Below, one piece after another: positions 1-13,284 of a DNA stretch of 64,000 nt. Origin of the DNA: Acanthornis magna (Eukaryota; Chordata; Aves; Passeriformes; Acanthizidae); assembly GCA_036785705.1 (NCBI GenBank), contig JAWUZG010000298.1, forward strand, positions 98,174-162,173, given 5' to 3'. Each line of letters begins with the position of its first letter. Position 1 is the stretch's first letter. The notes under the pieces were generated by a model, which saw only the letters and a list, made by a program, of their open reading frames with translations, was not told the origin of the DNA and searched no databases. The position numbers and the translations under genes were made by a program.

Positions 1-2396
1 ATCCTTTAAAACAAACCCTCTTTTTAACTTTTCTAAACATTAAAACTTGCATCAAGCAATAAATTTGTTGATTGGTTTCCTGAGAGTGGAAGGGTCTCAA
101 TCTGATATTGTTTAAATTTCCCAGTTTCCAGGGTGAAGGAGCATTTATAGAACAGCACAAGAGGCAATTTCGCTGCTTTGCTTTGTCAGCGTGCCTCAGG
201 AGGAAGATCTGAGGGACCACATCTGGATTTACGAGAGGATGTCCCTCTTTTTGTGCTTTTCATCCCTTTTCCTGTCTGCAGGCCCTTTCCACAGTGTTGC
301 AAATTAACACTAACTTCTGGGGGGGCTTTGAAGATGTTGGGTGCTCGCCTACAGTCTGGGCTGACACTGCCAAGATAATGTCCCTGAGCAATCAGGTGCT
401 GCTAAATTGTGATGATCAGAATGGTTTGTTGGGACAAATTCATAGTCGTGGCTTATGGAGGAATTTCTGTTCCCTGTTACAATTTTTTTCTGAGCTTTTA
501 TTATTTTCTATGTAATGCTTTCACAACAACAGCCATTTTATTAACTTGACTTTGAAGCTGAAAAGCTACAAACTAGAGGCAGCTTAAGTGATGTTTATGC
601 CCCACTTAGAGCAAGGGGGTTACCTGGGCCCTGGCACTGCTACTGTGTGGGTCCTCTCCTCTACATCCAGACCATTCTGAATGTGGGCAAGAGCAGGATC
701 TCATCCTTCAGCTAAGCAGCACAATCTGGTTGTGAGCAGGGATGCTGATGCCCCTGATATGCTGGCCATGCCTGGGATCCCATGCCCTGTAATTCAGTGA
801 GTGACTAATAGGGAAATCTGGCATATTTTTTTGACAGTAAAAATCACAGGATCTTGTAGAGGCAAACAAGGCAGTTTCAGTGGAGCTGTGCCTGCTGAGA
901 TAGTAAGCTGTGATAAAACACAGTCTGAAAATAATTTAGCTCTTTTTGGAAGGAAATAATTCAGAGTATATATGCTTAAAGTCCTTGCGGGTTTAGTCAT
1001 TGTCTAATGTAACTACAACAAAAATTCAAATCCTGTTCCTATGATGAGCTTCCATGTGGTTATCACTGAGACATGGTCATTTGTCAAAACTTAATGGACC
1101 ACAAAAAATGAGTGTCTCAACAACTGCATCTATATTCATGTTTTAATTCAGATCAGGGATGCTCCTCTGAAGTGAATTTCCTAGTTGGTCCCCTTTGATT
1201 GGTCTTGGTTGAACAGCAGTGCACGAAGAATGTGAAGTTGATGTTTTTTTTTTAATGAGACTAAACTAGAGGATGTGCTCAGGGAGTCTTGAATGCACAC
1301 CAGGTACGTGTGAGCTTCAGGACAAGGCATCAAAGCAGAGCTAGTCTGAAGTTTGAACAGAGAAACAGCAAAATCTGAAATACATAGAGTAGGGATGACA
1401 GATCCTCAGCAGTGTATTTTGGTATATAGATCAGTTCCTATTTGCCTGTAATAGTGCTTAGTACTGGTAAAATACCACAGAAATGTGTGTTATTCTGCAC
1501 GTCGGAAAGTGAGTCTTAGTATGTGAGGAATGTCAAAGCTGAGAATTTGGAATGGATGTCTCTGCCCAGTTTTAAAATGTATTTATGCATATTTAGCATT
1601 TCTGCAACTGAAAAACTAATTCTTGATTGTATCCAAAAAGAGGACCCTTGCTTTAGTGTTAGAGATGCAAAAACCTCTTCCTTCAGTTGCAGGGTGAGTG
1701 CAGCTCACTCTGCAGAGCTCTGTAGTGATGTGCTGTGCCTTTTCCACATACTCTGAAGAATGAGTCCAAAGAAAAATGACTCTTTGGGGTCAATGGCAAA
1801 TAAACCTTCCCTCCTTTTCTTACAGGTGGTCCTTAATCCCCAGAAAAATCAGAGCAGCTAGTTGTGTTGGGGCATTGTTGCTGTGTCTTAGTCTTACGCA
1901 TACTTTGGAGAATGAAGGTTGCTGTGAGTTTTAGCAAAATTCTGTTCCAGGCACTGTGCAAAGCTTCAGTGCCTCTCCATGTCCCAGGTGAGCATGTCTG
2001 AGTAACAACACAATGATCCAGCTCAGGAAGCTGCAGAATGAAGTCCTGTGTTACTGAAGGCTGCAGCAAGAGGTCATGAAGTGGCTGGTGTGACTAAACT
2101 AGTGTGGCAGTGTTAGGGAGGCTGCTGCTGAATGAGAGAGAAAAACTGACTGGAAAAGACAAGAGTCAAGGAGCAGAGATGAGCGCCCTGTAAAAAACAT
2201 TCATAGGCCATAACAGAGTCCAACAAAGGTTTTTTAATTAGTAACACTAAAGATGGGTTAGAAAATTGCACCTGGACCAGCATTATTCACATATGGGGTG
2301 AAGTTCGTAAGGATTTAATTTCAGCAGTAATAGTTTCCTCTTATAAATAACAGTCTGAAGCTGCTACACCAAGGAGGTTGCTGTTATTGCCTTATT
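1..2396. other. noncoding unique DNA, no gene seen
   Basis: AT-rich sequence with only short chance ORFs. Isolated splice-like signals exist: a strong acceptor (pyrimidine tract then TTACAG) ending at 1825, and a good donor (CCCAG/GTGAGC) at 1988. The space between them does not give one convincing open frame, because several frames are partly open. A second donor-like GTGAGT lies near 1694, behind a 30-codon open stretch with a poor acceptor. I see no repeat family here. Confidence 0.6.
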
Positions 2397-2420
2397 GGGG
2401 GGGGGGGGGTGGGGGGGTGG
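2397..2420 (+). repeat. G-homopolymer run (G13-T-G7-T-G3)
   Basis: An uninterrupted run of 13 G is followed by T, 7 G, T and 3 G. This is low-complexity DNA and has guanine-quadruplex potential on the plus strand. The true length in the genome is uncertain because G homopolymers are error-prone in sequencing. Confidence 0.9.
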
Positions 2421-3289
2421 GAAGTGAATACTGGAGGGGTGAAATTACTTGTTTCAAGTCACTCAGCTGATCCAAACAGATTGAGCAGCAATTCCCAGTC
2501 TCCCTAAAGTATCAGAGCAGTGCATAGTGTGTGCAGTATATATAAACCAACAAACACCAGTTTGTGACTCTGTGGCACAGCATGGCGGGGCTCACCCAGC
2601 ATCTGGGAGCTGCCTCCTCAGTACCTGGATCTGGGATAGGGAGGAGGAAGACTGGGGGTGGACTCGTCCTTCTCCCACGAGTGGCCAAGGTCTTCCAGTT
2701 GCTACCAAAAACTATGTGCAGTCATGCAAAATTAATATATAATCCAAGTGTGTAGGTTGAGTGGTTGATATGAGCTACTGTGGTGGCCAAATTTTGTTGA
2801 GTGCCAATACTGTCAGCAAGTTGTCCCTCATCATTTTGTAGGTATTAGTAAGTTCATTTCGTGTTCTTTGATAGTGCTTATTATCTAAATTATTTTAAAT
2901 GGTTTGTGTCAGTTCAGTAAATACTGGTTATGATTTAAAAAGCATTTTCACAGGTGCTTTACTACATTTGTATTCAAGAGGCATATGCTCCTTTGCATAC
3001 ATCATATAGATAGGCAGTCACTTTCAGAAGTTGATGTTTCACCCATGTATGGATGGATTTGTATGAGATGAAGTAGAGACTTCTCTGTCAGAGAAAACCA
3101 TTGTAACTCTCAAATTCTTTGGTCTTGTCATTTTATTCCAAAGCGTGCAAATGACTTCCAGGCATAAAATCTCCAGAAAGTATTTGTAACTTTGCATGAG
3201 GAGCCTGATCCAAAGGTTTCCTTCTTTCAAAGCTGCTGGAAAGTAGGCAGCATGTGTGTCACCTGCCAGAGCAGCCTCAGGCTCTAGCT
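2421..3289. other. noncoding unique DNA
   Basis: No ORF, repeat or RNA gene that I can support. The region is AT-rich and leads into the CpG-rich patch. Confidence 0.6.
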
Positions 3290-3640
3290 CACCCTCCTCG
3301 TGGCAGATCTGTACTCAGGCTGTATTCATGGCACCGTGCTGGCTTCTGCTTTAGTTACCAGATCCACTTTCACACCTTCCGACTTGTCTTCCAGGCTTCC
3401 GAGGGAGGCCCGACCATGTCAGGGTGTGTGTGTGAAGGGTGAAAGTGAAGCAGGGATGTCGAGAAGGCTTTCCAGGCGTTCCTGCCAGCCCCTTTCTCTG
3501 CCCGCTGTCCCTGTGCTCGGTGTTGCTCCCGCGCTGCATTCTCCCTCCTGCCCAGTGGATGGCAATGATGTCCCGGTTTTGCTCGAAGGGAGCCGGTGCC
3601 CCATCCACGATGGGTGTGCCACGTTCCCGAGGACTGCATC
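3290..3640. other. local CpG-rich, GC-rich patch
   Basis: About 17 CpG dinucleotides fall within roughly 335 bases here, while the surrounding kilobases have very few. Several overlapping frames on both strands stay open for 80-118 codons. That is what GC-rich DNA does by chance, because stop codons are AT-rich, so I do not call a gene. The patch could be a small CpG island (cryptic promoter or enhancer), the remnant of a GC-rich repeat, or a retrocopy. I do not recognise any family in it. Confidence 0.6.
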
Positions 3641-3660
3641 CCAATTATTCCCATGATTCA

Positions 3661-3750
3661 TTTTTACTACTACTACTTCTCTTTTTTTTTTCTTATACTT
3701 TTTTTCTTCCCCCCCCCCTTTCCTTTTAAAATTATTTTCTCCCCATTCCC
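3661..3750 (+). repeat. polypyrimidine low-complexity tract
   Basis: Three TAC units are followed by long T runs and a C run, giving a nearly pure pyrimidine strand of about 90 bases. It directly abuts the CpG-rich patch. Tracts like this can form triplex or single-stranded structure. No gene is implied. Confidence 0.8.
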
Positions 3751-6700
3751 TGTAAGCTAACTGTGCTGTTGTGATGGTCTGTGGTGCCGACTCAGGATAT
3801 TTTGGCTTAGATTTAGTTAAGCACTTGCACAGATGTCACTGATTCTGTGTGATCGTAGACCTCTTACGAAATGCCATGATAAAGGAGGACAGGCTTCATG
3901 ATTAAATGGCCCCTTCCAGACCTTAAATATGAATCTCACTTCTGCGGTACAGTGGAAAGACGATTAGGACTTCCTACACTACGAAGGAAGAAAGGGAGGT
4001 GAAATTTTTAACTGAAACTTCCAAATATATTTCTCCTACTTCCACAACCTCAGGGTCAACTGCTCTAGGTAACAGGAACTTTAATTACTTTCAGTAACTT
4101 GCCAGGGACAAACACTATTTATGTGCCATATCTACTACCATCATGATACCATAAACATGCTGCTGTTGGGAATGGTTTCTACTGCCTAGTTTCTATGTAA
4201 ATATCCAAAAATGCGTGCATTTTGGAGATGCTGGGGTTTTCTAGCTACCACTTAATTATATGAAAACTGAACTAGACTACATTTGGTAAGAATTGGCTAT
4301 AAACCAAAGGGTCTATTCTTTAGACAGACTAATCAGTAAAAAAATCCATGATAAAATAATAATAATAATAATAACAACAATAATAACAAATCATAATAAA
4401 TATAATAAATAAATAGTTAGCATTGAATAGAGTGAGGGCAATTTTTGAAGAGGAAAGTATTGCTCCTTCACATTCTTGTCCATCTGTTTTTTTAGGCTTT
4501 TCTATACATTCAATCAGCATAATGCCTAAGTGAGTAATGTAATAAGAAAGCAGTATTAGAGATTTGCTGGATTCTGGTATGTGATTTAACGGCTATGTGC
4601 TTATCCTTTGAAAGATATTTATGAAGACAATGTATGTATGCACTGCTGCACTGAGAAGTGTTTTTTAGTCCGTTGACTGTTAGGATATTTTTCAAAGCTG
4701 TTGACGTTTTTTTGTAATGTAACTCTTTTAAAGCTACTCTGAAAGGAGGTCCAGTCACCACTAATTCCTGTGTAAATGAAGCATAATCACTCAGAGAAGA
4801 GACCCTTTATTTAGTGAGTTTAAAGCTCATTATACAATTTTGTAGGGGGAAAATTACCCTGCCTGTAAATTAACTGCATTTCCTAATGAAATAACTTGTC
4901 AATTTTTTCAGCCTCCTTTGATAGGAATAAGAATTACAGTGGCATTGGAAAGTAAAATCATGCTGTTCTTACTGGCAGTTTTTTCCAGTTGTAGAAGAAA
5001 TTATAACTGTGAACACATTTTGATTCAGATTAATCTCAACAAGTAACAAAAGCATCTTTTGTCATGGTGTTTTTTCATCTCTTTCCACCTCCTTTATTAG
5101 AGCCTAAAGCCAGCTCCATCAGCCTTACTCCTGGTATATGATGACACAAATTCTCTAGAGGCATGTGGCTTTCTCAAGCAATAAAGCATCATTATGCTCC
5201 TCATTTCTGAGGATGCACTATTTCACCTGTGAGTTGTGTTTCAAGGGACAAACTAGCAGAACTCATCAGGTTAATTTTCCCAAAAAACAAGGCTTTCATC
5301 CTCCCATTAGGCTTGCAAAGGCAAGCCTATTTACCATAGGTGTCTGTGCTTCTCTAGTTCTATCCTGACACTTGTAGATGGCAGCAAATAGATGGCATTT
5401 TAAGTGCTTTGGCTGCAGCTACTGCAACAGGAGTGCTAAAAGACAAAATAATTGTTCTTGAGGTGGCTGTCCTCTTCCGAGCAGCAGCAGCCTCAGTGCA
5501 CATTAACAAGCCAAGCCGGTGCCTGTGGCTCTGCTGAGGCAGGTGTCGTGACTCCACTTCAGCAGCTAAAAGCAGAGATATTTGGAGCTGCTGTAATGTT
5601 GGAAATAATTTTAAGAATTCCTGGAATAATTGCTTTTTCCTGAAATTGGTTATGTTTTATTATATAGATATTAATTGTATGTACTTATAGGGAATGGTTG
5701 GTTTTCTTTCATTTGGGAAAGGTATAAATTTAGGGGCATATGGATTAGTATCCTCAGAGTTTCTTTTTTCCTGCTTTGGCCAATTTTCAGCTGCATAAAA
5801 TAAAGGTTTAAGATTAGTTTGGCTTTGAAAAATAACATTCAGACCAACCATAAAGAAGTATTCAGAAAGGTCATCTCAGTGTGTGGGTGCTTTCTTCATT
5901 TCTTCACACAATAACTCTGTTCTACAATAACAGCAAGCAGCAAGTTCTTTGCAGTAGTTTTCAGTATATTAAAATTAGTGAAAGATTAAATGGGGGTTTG
6001 TTACATTTGATCAATGTGAAACTTCATATCAGCATGAACAATATTCCTTCAGCAGTTAGGGCCTGGTATTGAAATTCTGCTGCTGGACAGTGGTTTTGGG
6101 TCAGGCTGCTAAAGAAGGTCAATGGTTTCAGAGTTGCTTGTGGTCCAGCACGGAAGAGCAAAGCTGTTTCTCAGATCCTGGTTCCTCTGATTTCTGTGTA
6201 GATTCCTCTTTAACACATAGGGCTGTCCGTACTTGTCAAACAGGTCAGCATGGTGAAAAAACATATTTCTATTTTGCATGGAATCAGAATGTAGCTTCCT
6301 GAAGTTAGTGTAAAAAAGTCTGAATTGTCAATAGTTTCGGGTTTGCACACCACCACTGATTTTCAGTGCTCAACAGGAGGTGCTCATCACTTCTTCAAGG
6401 TGATGTGTCTCTGCTTAGCATCTTCAGCACCTGAAGACAGACCCGTGAGAGAGTCACAATACTAAAATCCATTCTCTTTGGAAATGTGAAAACAAAATAG
6501 TGTGAATTTCCTATAGCAGACATTTCTGTGAAAAAAAATTTTTTTCTGATGAAATTAAAGTTTTTTGTTTGATTTCATCCTTGATGTATTTTATATTTTT
6601 AAATTGAAAAGAGAAATAAGATTGGTTATTGCACAGAACCAATAGCTAGCATAAACAAAGCTATTGGATGAAGGAAATGAAAAATAAGCAAGTTGGAGGT

Positions 6701-8646
6701 GAAAAGTGCATTACTCCATTGCTACTCTGATAATTAGAGAGAAAAAATTAACAGTTGCCATAAAGTGCTTTAAACATGAGAGTTTCTTATTAGGTTCTTC
6801 AAGAATGTAATTAATTACTTGCAGCCACATATGTTCTTTGTGTCATGGTGTGGAGTACCAGCATTTCATTAAAACCCAGTTCAATAATAACAGGTCACTC
6901 GAGATGTCATTTGCTCTGGAGAAGGTTGGGAAACCGAATGCCTGCTGCTTCATCCCTCTTGTGCTGTGCCAGCACACTGAGTTGAGTAGGAGGAGAGGGC
7001 AAGCTGAGCATACCAGGGTCGCGTTCCAGAAAGCCCCTTGGTCTGGGTGACAGTGCTCATGGGAGACCTGGGAGCAGAGGGATGGCAGAGGGCTGGTAAA
7101 CACATAGCAGGGCAGCCAGCACAGAGTTCTGATAAAGACACTGCGAGTCACAGTCAAATTCCTACTGAAAGGAAGTCCCATGGTTATGAAGAAATAATTA
7201 ATAATAATATAAAATAAATGCAAGTGCTATATTGTCCTAGTGACAGAGGTTTTGGACTTTAACAATTTTTTTTTTTTTTAGCAACAAGTCGTGGGTTAAA
7301 TACTCACAGCTCCTGTGCCGCCCTAGTGCCTTAGCTAGTTTGCACTGACAGTGAAGTTAAGAGAAGGATGGGTGGACATGTTGTTGGAGACCCTCTGCAT
7401 GTCACTTTTATTAATCTCTTAAGGAATGAGATACCAGAGGGCCAGATTTTGTCTGGTACAATTCATGTTACTTTTGAGGGATGGGCTGAAATGTGTGCAA
7501 GGGTAAGAAGGTGCCCTTGGTGCCCAGCGGGATTTGGGAATTGAGAAACATTTTGGTAACACCAGTTCTCTGGAGGCGCAGGTATCACCGCTGGTATCCT
7601 GAGAGAGTCCTGACAGACTGTTGGGAGCCACTTCATCATTCCATCGTCACAGGGTGTAGGGTGCTCTCTCATGGAGTATGAAGCAAACAGAAAACATTTC
7701 CCATGCAGCTTGAAGCCCTGTCCTGCACCACCTTCCACTTGTGACCTTCCTTTTGAAATACATTTTACTGGCATTACAAGAAAACACATTAGGCTCCTGG
7801 AATTGTGCTTAGAGTAAATGAAGAGCAACATATGTTGTGCAATTGCACCCTATTGTTTTATATTATACTTTGAGAAGAATTTTTGCAATTAGATTGTTGT
7901 TGAAGTCAACAAAGTACAAACATAGGGAGCAGAGTGTTTTTGATAGGGAGGGACCCTGTCAGTAGCTGATTGAGGATTCCTTTTATCTTAAATATGATTT
8001 AATGCTCTGTGGAAAGAATTAAGAATCCCATTTTACACTGAAGCATGCTGTTAATGTGCATATAAAAACCTCAGCAATTTTATTGACAGTTATGAATTTA
8101 CAGCTGCTGGTGGTGAATTTTTTTGAAAGACTGCTTCCTTTTCCCCAATTCTTTGCAGACCATTGTCATAGTTTGCTATTAGCTAAGGCAGAACCTCATT
8201 TAACAGAAATGCATAGGTCTTCAATTTCACTGTGTACATGAGGAAAAAAGAAAATCAATGTGAAGCCTGGACTCAGTCTGCTGATGCCAGGGATGACTAT
8301 CTGTAGCATACAGAAAGAAACCCTGGCTCAGATTAGTTTTTCTTTACCCTTTGGATGTTAAAAATGACAGAAAGAGGCTACTGCTGGTGAGAGTTGTTAT
8401 GACTATTATCCTCTGGTCAAATTTGGTGTTAATCCTAGAGACTGTTAGTGCGTGTAGAAATATTTCAAGTACTCAGTATTAATTTAGTATTAATTTATAT
8501 TTATTATTATCATTTATATTATATTCATTGATGGGAAGATGAGTATTAAGAAACAATTTGTGCATTTGCAGTTTCACATTTGCATTGAATATCCATTGTT
8601 TGTGTGTGCGAATGATTGCCATGCACCCAGGACTATATGTGTATGT
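3751..8646. other. noncoding unique DNA
   Basis: AT-rich sequence without recognisable coding exons. It contains an ATA microsatellite (listed separately) and a T14 run near 7266-7279. The 126-codon minus-strand ORF around 6843-7223 has no domain I recognise and no flanking splice context that stands out. I treat it as chance. Confidence 0.6.
4351..4415 (+). repeat. (ATA/AAT)n microsatellite
   Basis: A trinucleotide AAT tract is interrupted by AAC and AAAT variants. The interruptions suggest an old, partly decayed simple repeat. The minus-strand ORF rich in Tyr and Ile across it is an artefact of the repeat. Confidence 0.9.
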
Positions 8647-8676
8647 AAATATATATATATAAATATATATACACAC
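8647..8676 (+). repeat. (TA)n microsatellite with short CA extension
   Basis: Alternating TA dinucleotides with one AA interruption end in a short ACACAC stretch. It is likely polymorphic. Confidence 0.9.
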
Positions 8677-9754
8677 AGAGTATCTAATCATCAAGAATAT
8701 CAAGGGTGAATATCATTTTAATTTTCAAACAAGAATTTGGAAAAAACCCAGCCAATGCCCAGCTTGCAGAGTTCAGGCTTCACAGGAGGGGTCCCTGTGT
8801 GGCTCATTGCAAACACAACTATACCTAGAAGTGACCTGAAGCTGGTTAAGGGTCCTGTCTGGCCAAGGAAACCCAGTGAAAGAAATGGAGATAAAAATGG
8901 AAGGTTTGTGTGATGCTATTAATTTTTGGTCTAGGTGGAGCTTCTGTTAAATTGACTGTCACTGTGAAGATTCCTTATAAATTATGTTCTTTAGACTTGC
9001 TAAAAACCTTCCAAAGAATAGATTTTCATGATTTTTTTAAAATTTGAAAGTTGTTGTTCCATTGGATTTATAACAGACATGCTTTCTTCTTTTTTATTAC
9101 ACTTCTCATGATTTCTTTTACAGAAATGTCTTTAAAATAATGTCTGAGATGTGCACGTTGGCCAAAATTGTATTTCTTAGTAAGAAATCAATGAGAATTT
9201 TTAATAAAACATTAAGAAAAAATATAAAACTTTTGAGAAAATGAGAAGGTATGGTTGTAGCAATTCTGCTTTGGGAAATGGAAAGGCTTCTTTAACTAAT
9301 TTTTTTCTAGCCCTACTGAAGCTGCTATTTTGGCCTGTGGAAAATGACATTGACTGGTCTTGACATGATGGAGATATTCTTTATGACTCTAAACCAAGAA
9401 GAAGCTGGAGCTTCCCAATTATTTCTATCAACTTTTAGATTCTTAATTTTATTTCCTATTTTATTTCCTTATTTATTTCTTAATATTATTTTCAGCAGTT
9501 CTATTTGATGGTGCATTTGTGGGATCAATGTCTGCAAATCTCATCTACTATTTTCCCTGAATTATTTTATTTATAATTGTTACTTTTTAATTCTGAAACA
9601 TTACCAACATCTGCCAGCAGACTCTGCAAAGCAATTGAATTCAGTAATTAATTTCAAGGGAATGCTGAGCTGTTCCTGGCCCAAACTCATTCTGTGGTTC
9701 TGGGTTTCCAGAGACATGGATTCAACATACCTGAGCAGTAAATTTGCCTTAATT

Positions 9755-9816
9755 TCCAGATATGCATAAACAGATATGCATATGCATATGCAGATATGCA
9801 TTCCAGATATGCATAA
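9755..9816 (+). repeat. degenerate repeat of CAGATATGCAT units
   Basis: Four copies of CAGATATGCA(T/TA) occur within about 60 bases, some joined by TATGCATATG. The unit contains the self-complementary hexamer ATGCAT and resembles half of a POU/octamer site. It could be a decayed minisatellite or a cluster of factor-binding sites. The sequence alone does not decide. Confidence 0.75.
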
Positions 9817-12800
9817 CTCAGCTTGGGAACCCAGCTCTGACTTGGAACTTGGGAGATGCTATTTCTGGACTCTGTCCTGACAGCTGATCCTGATTTGTTC
9901 ATCTGATCTCTTTGACACACCTTGGGATGCCTGGAAAATATGAGTATATTGTTATTCCCATGTAAAATTATTGCCTCAAGATGCTGTAGTTTGACATAGT
10001 GCATTAGATTTTAACATTTGAGATACATTCTCCACTTTAACTTACTCCATTGTTCATGTTTCTTTTGGAAAAGGAAAGATTTGATTTCTGAAGGCAATCA
10101 ATTTTAAAACTTCTTTTTGAAAGGCTATTTTCTCTTTTTTTAAATTATTTTTTCTTAAAGGTCATTTTTCTAAGGACTAGCTTAGAGGTGCTAAGACATT
10201 TCCTCATTCTTTCAAAAGTATAGGATCTGTATGAAATGAACTCCATGATTAGCCAGAGCATTACTTTGCATAAAGTATACAGGATACGTATGATGGAGAA
10301 AAGTAACGGAAAGACTTGTGGTATATACTGTGTCAGGTATTTTTCTGTACTTAGTAATCTATGGTCCTTTCTCAAAGATGACTATTAAAGTCTGCTTTAT
10401 ATGGGTGAGCTAGTTCTACATTCTAAATTTAATCTACTTCTAATTCTAAAATTCGTTCTAAAGATGAGCTACCATTACATTAAATATTGTGGTTTCCATT
10501 TCAGTAGCAAATATTTTTCTAATTTTAATTAATTAATCAGCCTTAGAATTGGAGGAGTTGTTTTTTCTTTTTTTTTTTTGTGAACTAATTAGATGTAATC
10601 TCACTTTCTTGATCTCCATTGCCTTTAATCAGCTTTCTCTGGCCAGATAGCACTCTTAATTCAGTTCTTTAACTTCCAAACTGTAATTGTGTTTATATAT
10701 TGTAGGCATTTATAGTAATGCTTGCTCTTCCTTGTTTGCACGAGCCTCAGCATTTCCCCATAACCCCTCAAATGGATTTTGATTCCCACGGCAATCATAA
10801 GCTAATGGGGGAAACCACTGCAGTAATGTGAACAGCAGTTTTATGGTACTGTACATGAGAACAAAATGTATCGTGGAATAGGCTGCTGCTGTTGGGGACT
10901 TGATCTGTTGATCTGTTGGAAAGACTTGTTTCATGCATGTGTTTTTATTCTCTATTTCTGAGCTGACAATTTGGGGTGACGTTTATGGGATTTCTGTCTC
11001 ACTTCTCTACCTGTTTGATAGAAGGAACTCCATACCTGCAGGATGAGTTATACCTGCATCAGCTAGGAAATTATTCAAGCCTTGGTCTAACCTGCTCCCG
11101 CTGTACTCCTAACAAATTTTCCATATCAGCTTTAATGAACAAAAAAAAGTATGTTTTGGGAAACTAATGCCTGAATGTGTTTCTGTCCCCTGCCCAAGCC
11201 ACAGGGACTCTCTGGGGTGCTGTGGAGATAAACTTCTCCGTTTTCCTCTGTTCTGCACTGATGACGTTTTGCCCCAGAATATTTAAGTTTCTCTTCCTCA
11301 AGGGTCTCCATTGGCACAAGCACCGAGGAGCCAGCACTTGCATCTGAACACAAGTGTTGGGGGCCTAGAAAGTAGTGAGTGCTGTTCCGGGTATTTAAAG
11401 TGGTGTCAATCATGCTAACCCTCAGTAATATTTCAAGTATTTAGATAGACAAATGTTAAACAATTTTTGAATATTTTCCATTAATAATTTTAGATAGGCA
11501 CTAGCAGTTTATTTTAAATTAACCTTTATGCTTATAGTATATAAAAATAATTATAGTATGTGTTGCATGTGAAATCAGATGGTTATTCTGATCTCAATTT
11601 ATTTGGATTACATTGTGCTAGAAGTTCAAATTGGCAAAGAAGTATTGAAAGTGGTTAAAAGGCGTGTATTTGTATATGATGTACTTGTGATCTGCTGCAG
11701 AGAGATTCTCTTTGCTGCTGTAAGACACTTTTTCCTTTCACTAACTAAAGATCAGAGCAAACTATTTGCATCAAAGCTTCTTATTTAAAACAGTTTATTG
11801 ATGGCAACACACTTGCTGAATTCGCAAGCAAGCACATTTATGTAGCTGCAGCAGCATGAAGTGTGCCTGCCTGTTATTGGAAAGCATCCAAGGACATCCT
11901 CAGCCTTCCAGCTTTCCTCTGTGTGGGGGGAGGGTTGCTGCTGTTGCTGCTTTTCTTCATTTTCCGTACTGCAGCGATTTCTAAATAAGTGCTGGTTGAT
12001 TTCTCCATTTGTTATTTTTCATTTTGAAGTTAGGATGCTTAGTGACCCACTGAAGAGATACAGACTTTCTTTCCGGGACAACTTAACATAGGATCTCTTC
12101 CCTTTCCCTGGTGGTACTGGACTTGGGTGGCTCTCTGGAAGAACCCTGATAGCCCATGGGGTATGTGATGGCCAAGGCAGCAAAAGGTAGCAAAGGCTGC
12201 ATCTTCAAACAATACCTTGCACTTATTTGCAAACAAAACCAGGTTGTTAATGAGAAACAGGCTGCCAAGGCAGCAGTGATTCCTGCCTCCAGAGAAGTGT
12301 ATGAGGAGGATGCAGCCCCCCAAATGTGTGGGGAGGAAAGGGCAAGGCTGGGCCCCACTGGGGCTGGGGAGTGGCACCCTTGGGGCAGAGCTAGTGGCCA
12401 GCGGCTCAGCAGTGCAGGGTGAGCGCCCATTCCCCAGCCTCCTCCCAGCTCCGAGTCCTTGAGGATCTCAGGGAGTCATTATGCCTTGAGGTTACTGTGA
12501 TGGGCTTTCTGCTGCTTTTCCCCAAGCATCTGCCTTTCATCTTTACAAAGCCATACAAAAATTGCCTGTAACTGGCACATATGCTCTCTTTTGGAGATGA
12601 AGGCTGCCATTTGTGTCTAGTTTGAATACTGACACATCATTACCTGGTTAGAGTTTTAAGGAACTACCTTTTAAGAAAGAAACTTTGTCACTGATTGAAA
12701 CTTTTGAATTTCATTGAACAAAGTGGTTTTTAGTGACCTCTATTTCCTGAATGTTATGCCCCCTTTTTGTATGCAGCACTTTGGTGCAAATTCATCAGTT

Positions 12801-13284
12801 CATTCTAAGCAAGTACAGAGGTTATAATGAGAATGATGACATTATTTTTGGAGGTGATGCTGCCTGGCTGATGCATTTTCAGCACTCTTTTCAATCTCCC
12901 TCAGCTGTACTTAATGTCCAGTTTGTGATGCCAGTGAACGTAGAACAATGTAGCTCTCTTATAAAATCCAAATATTGTACAGGGATAGAAACAGTACTTA
13001 ATTAAGCAAGAAATAAAAGAATTAACATTGTGATATAGGTCTTGTAAATGATCTTCAGATTAGGCAGATGCACATGTGGTCATGTTTAAGAACAGCTTTT
13101 TGTAATAGTGTAAAGAAGCCCTGAGATATTGGGTTCTGTGAATACATGTATTGCATTGAAAAAATCTAGTAGAAATAAAGGAAAAAAAATCAACATTTAC
13201 AGTACCTGATCAGTAAAATAGTAGATTGTGAATGGAAGGATAGTTTGTAACTTTACTATTTTTGGGGAATGATAAAAATGCCAT
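9817..13284. other. noncoding unique DNA
   Basis: No supported gene. There is a GC-richer stretch around 12280-12470 with open frames on both strands (88 and 115 codons), which I attribute to composition. An 84-codon plus-strand ORF at 12751-13005 follows a fair acceptor near 12775, but it ends in a plain stop without a clear donor and matches nothing I know. Confidence 0.55.

Noticed and set aside
3300..3656. Overlapping 80-118 codon ORFs on both strands in the CpG-rich patch
   Set aside because: High GC lowers stop frequency in all frames. No frame is favoured, so composition explains them.
12751..13005. 84-codon plus-strand ORF after a pyrimidine-rich acceptor-like site
   Set aside because: Ends in an ordinary stop without splice donor or nearby AATAAA, and no partner exon in phase was found.
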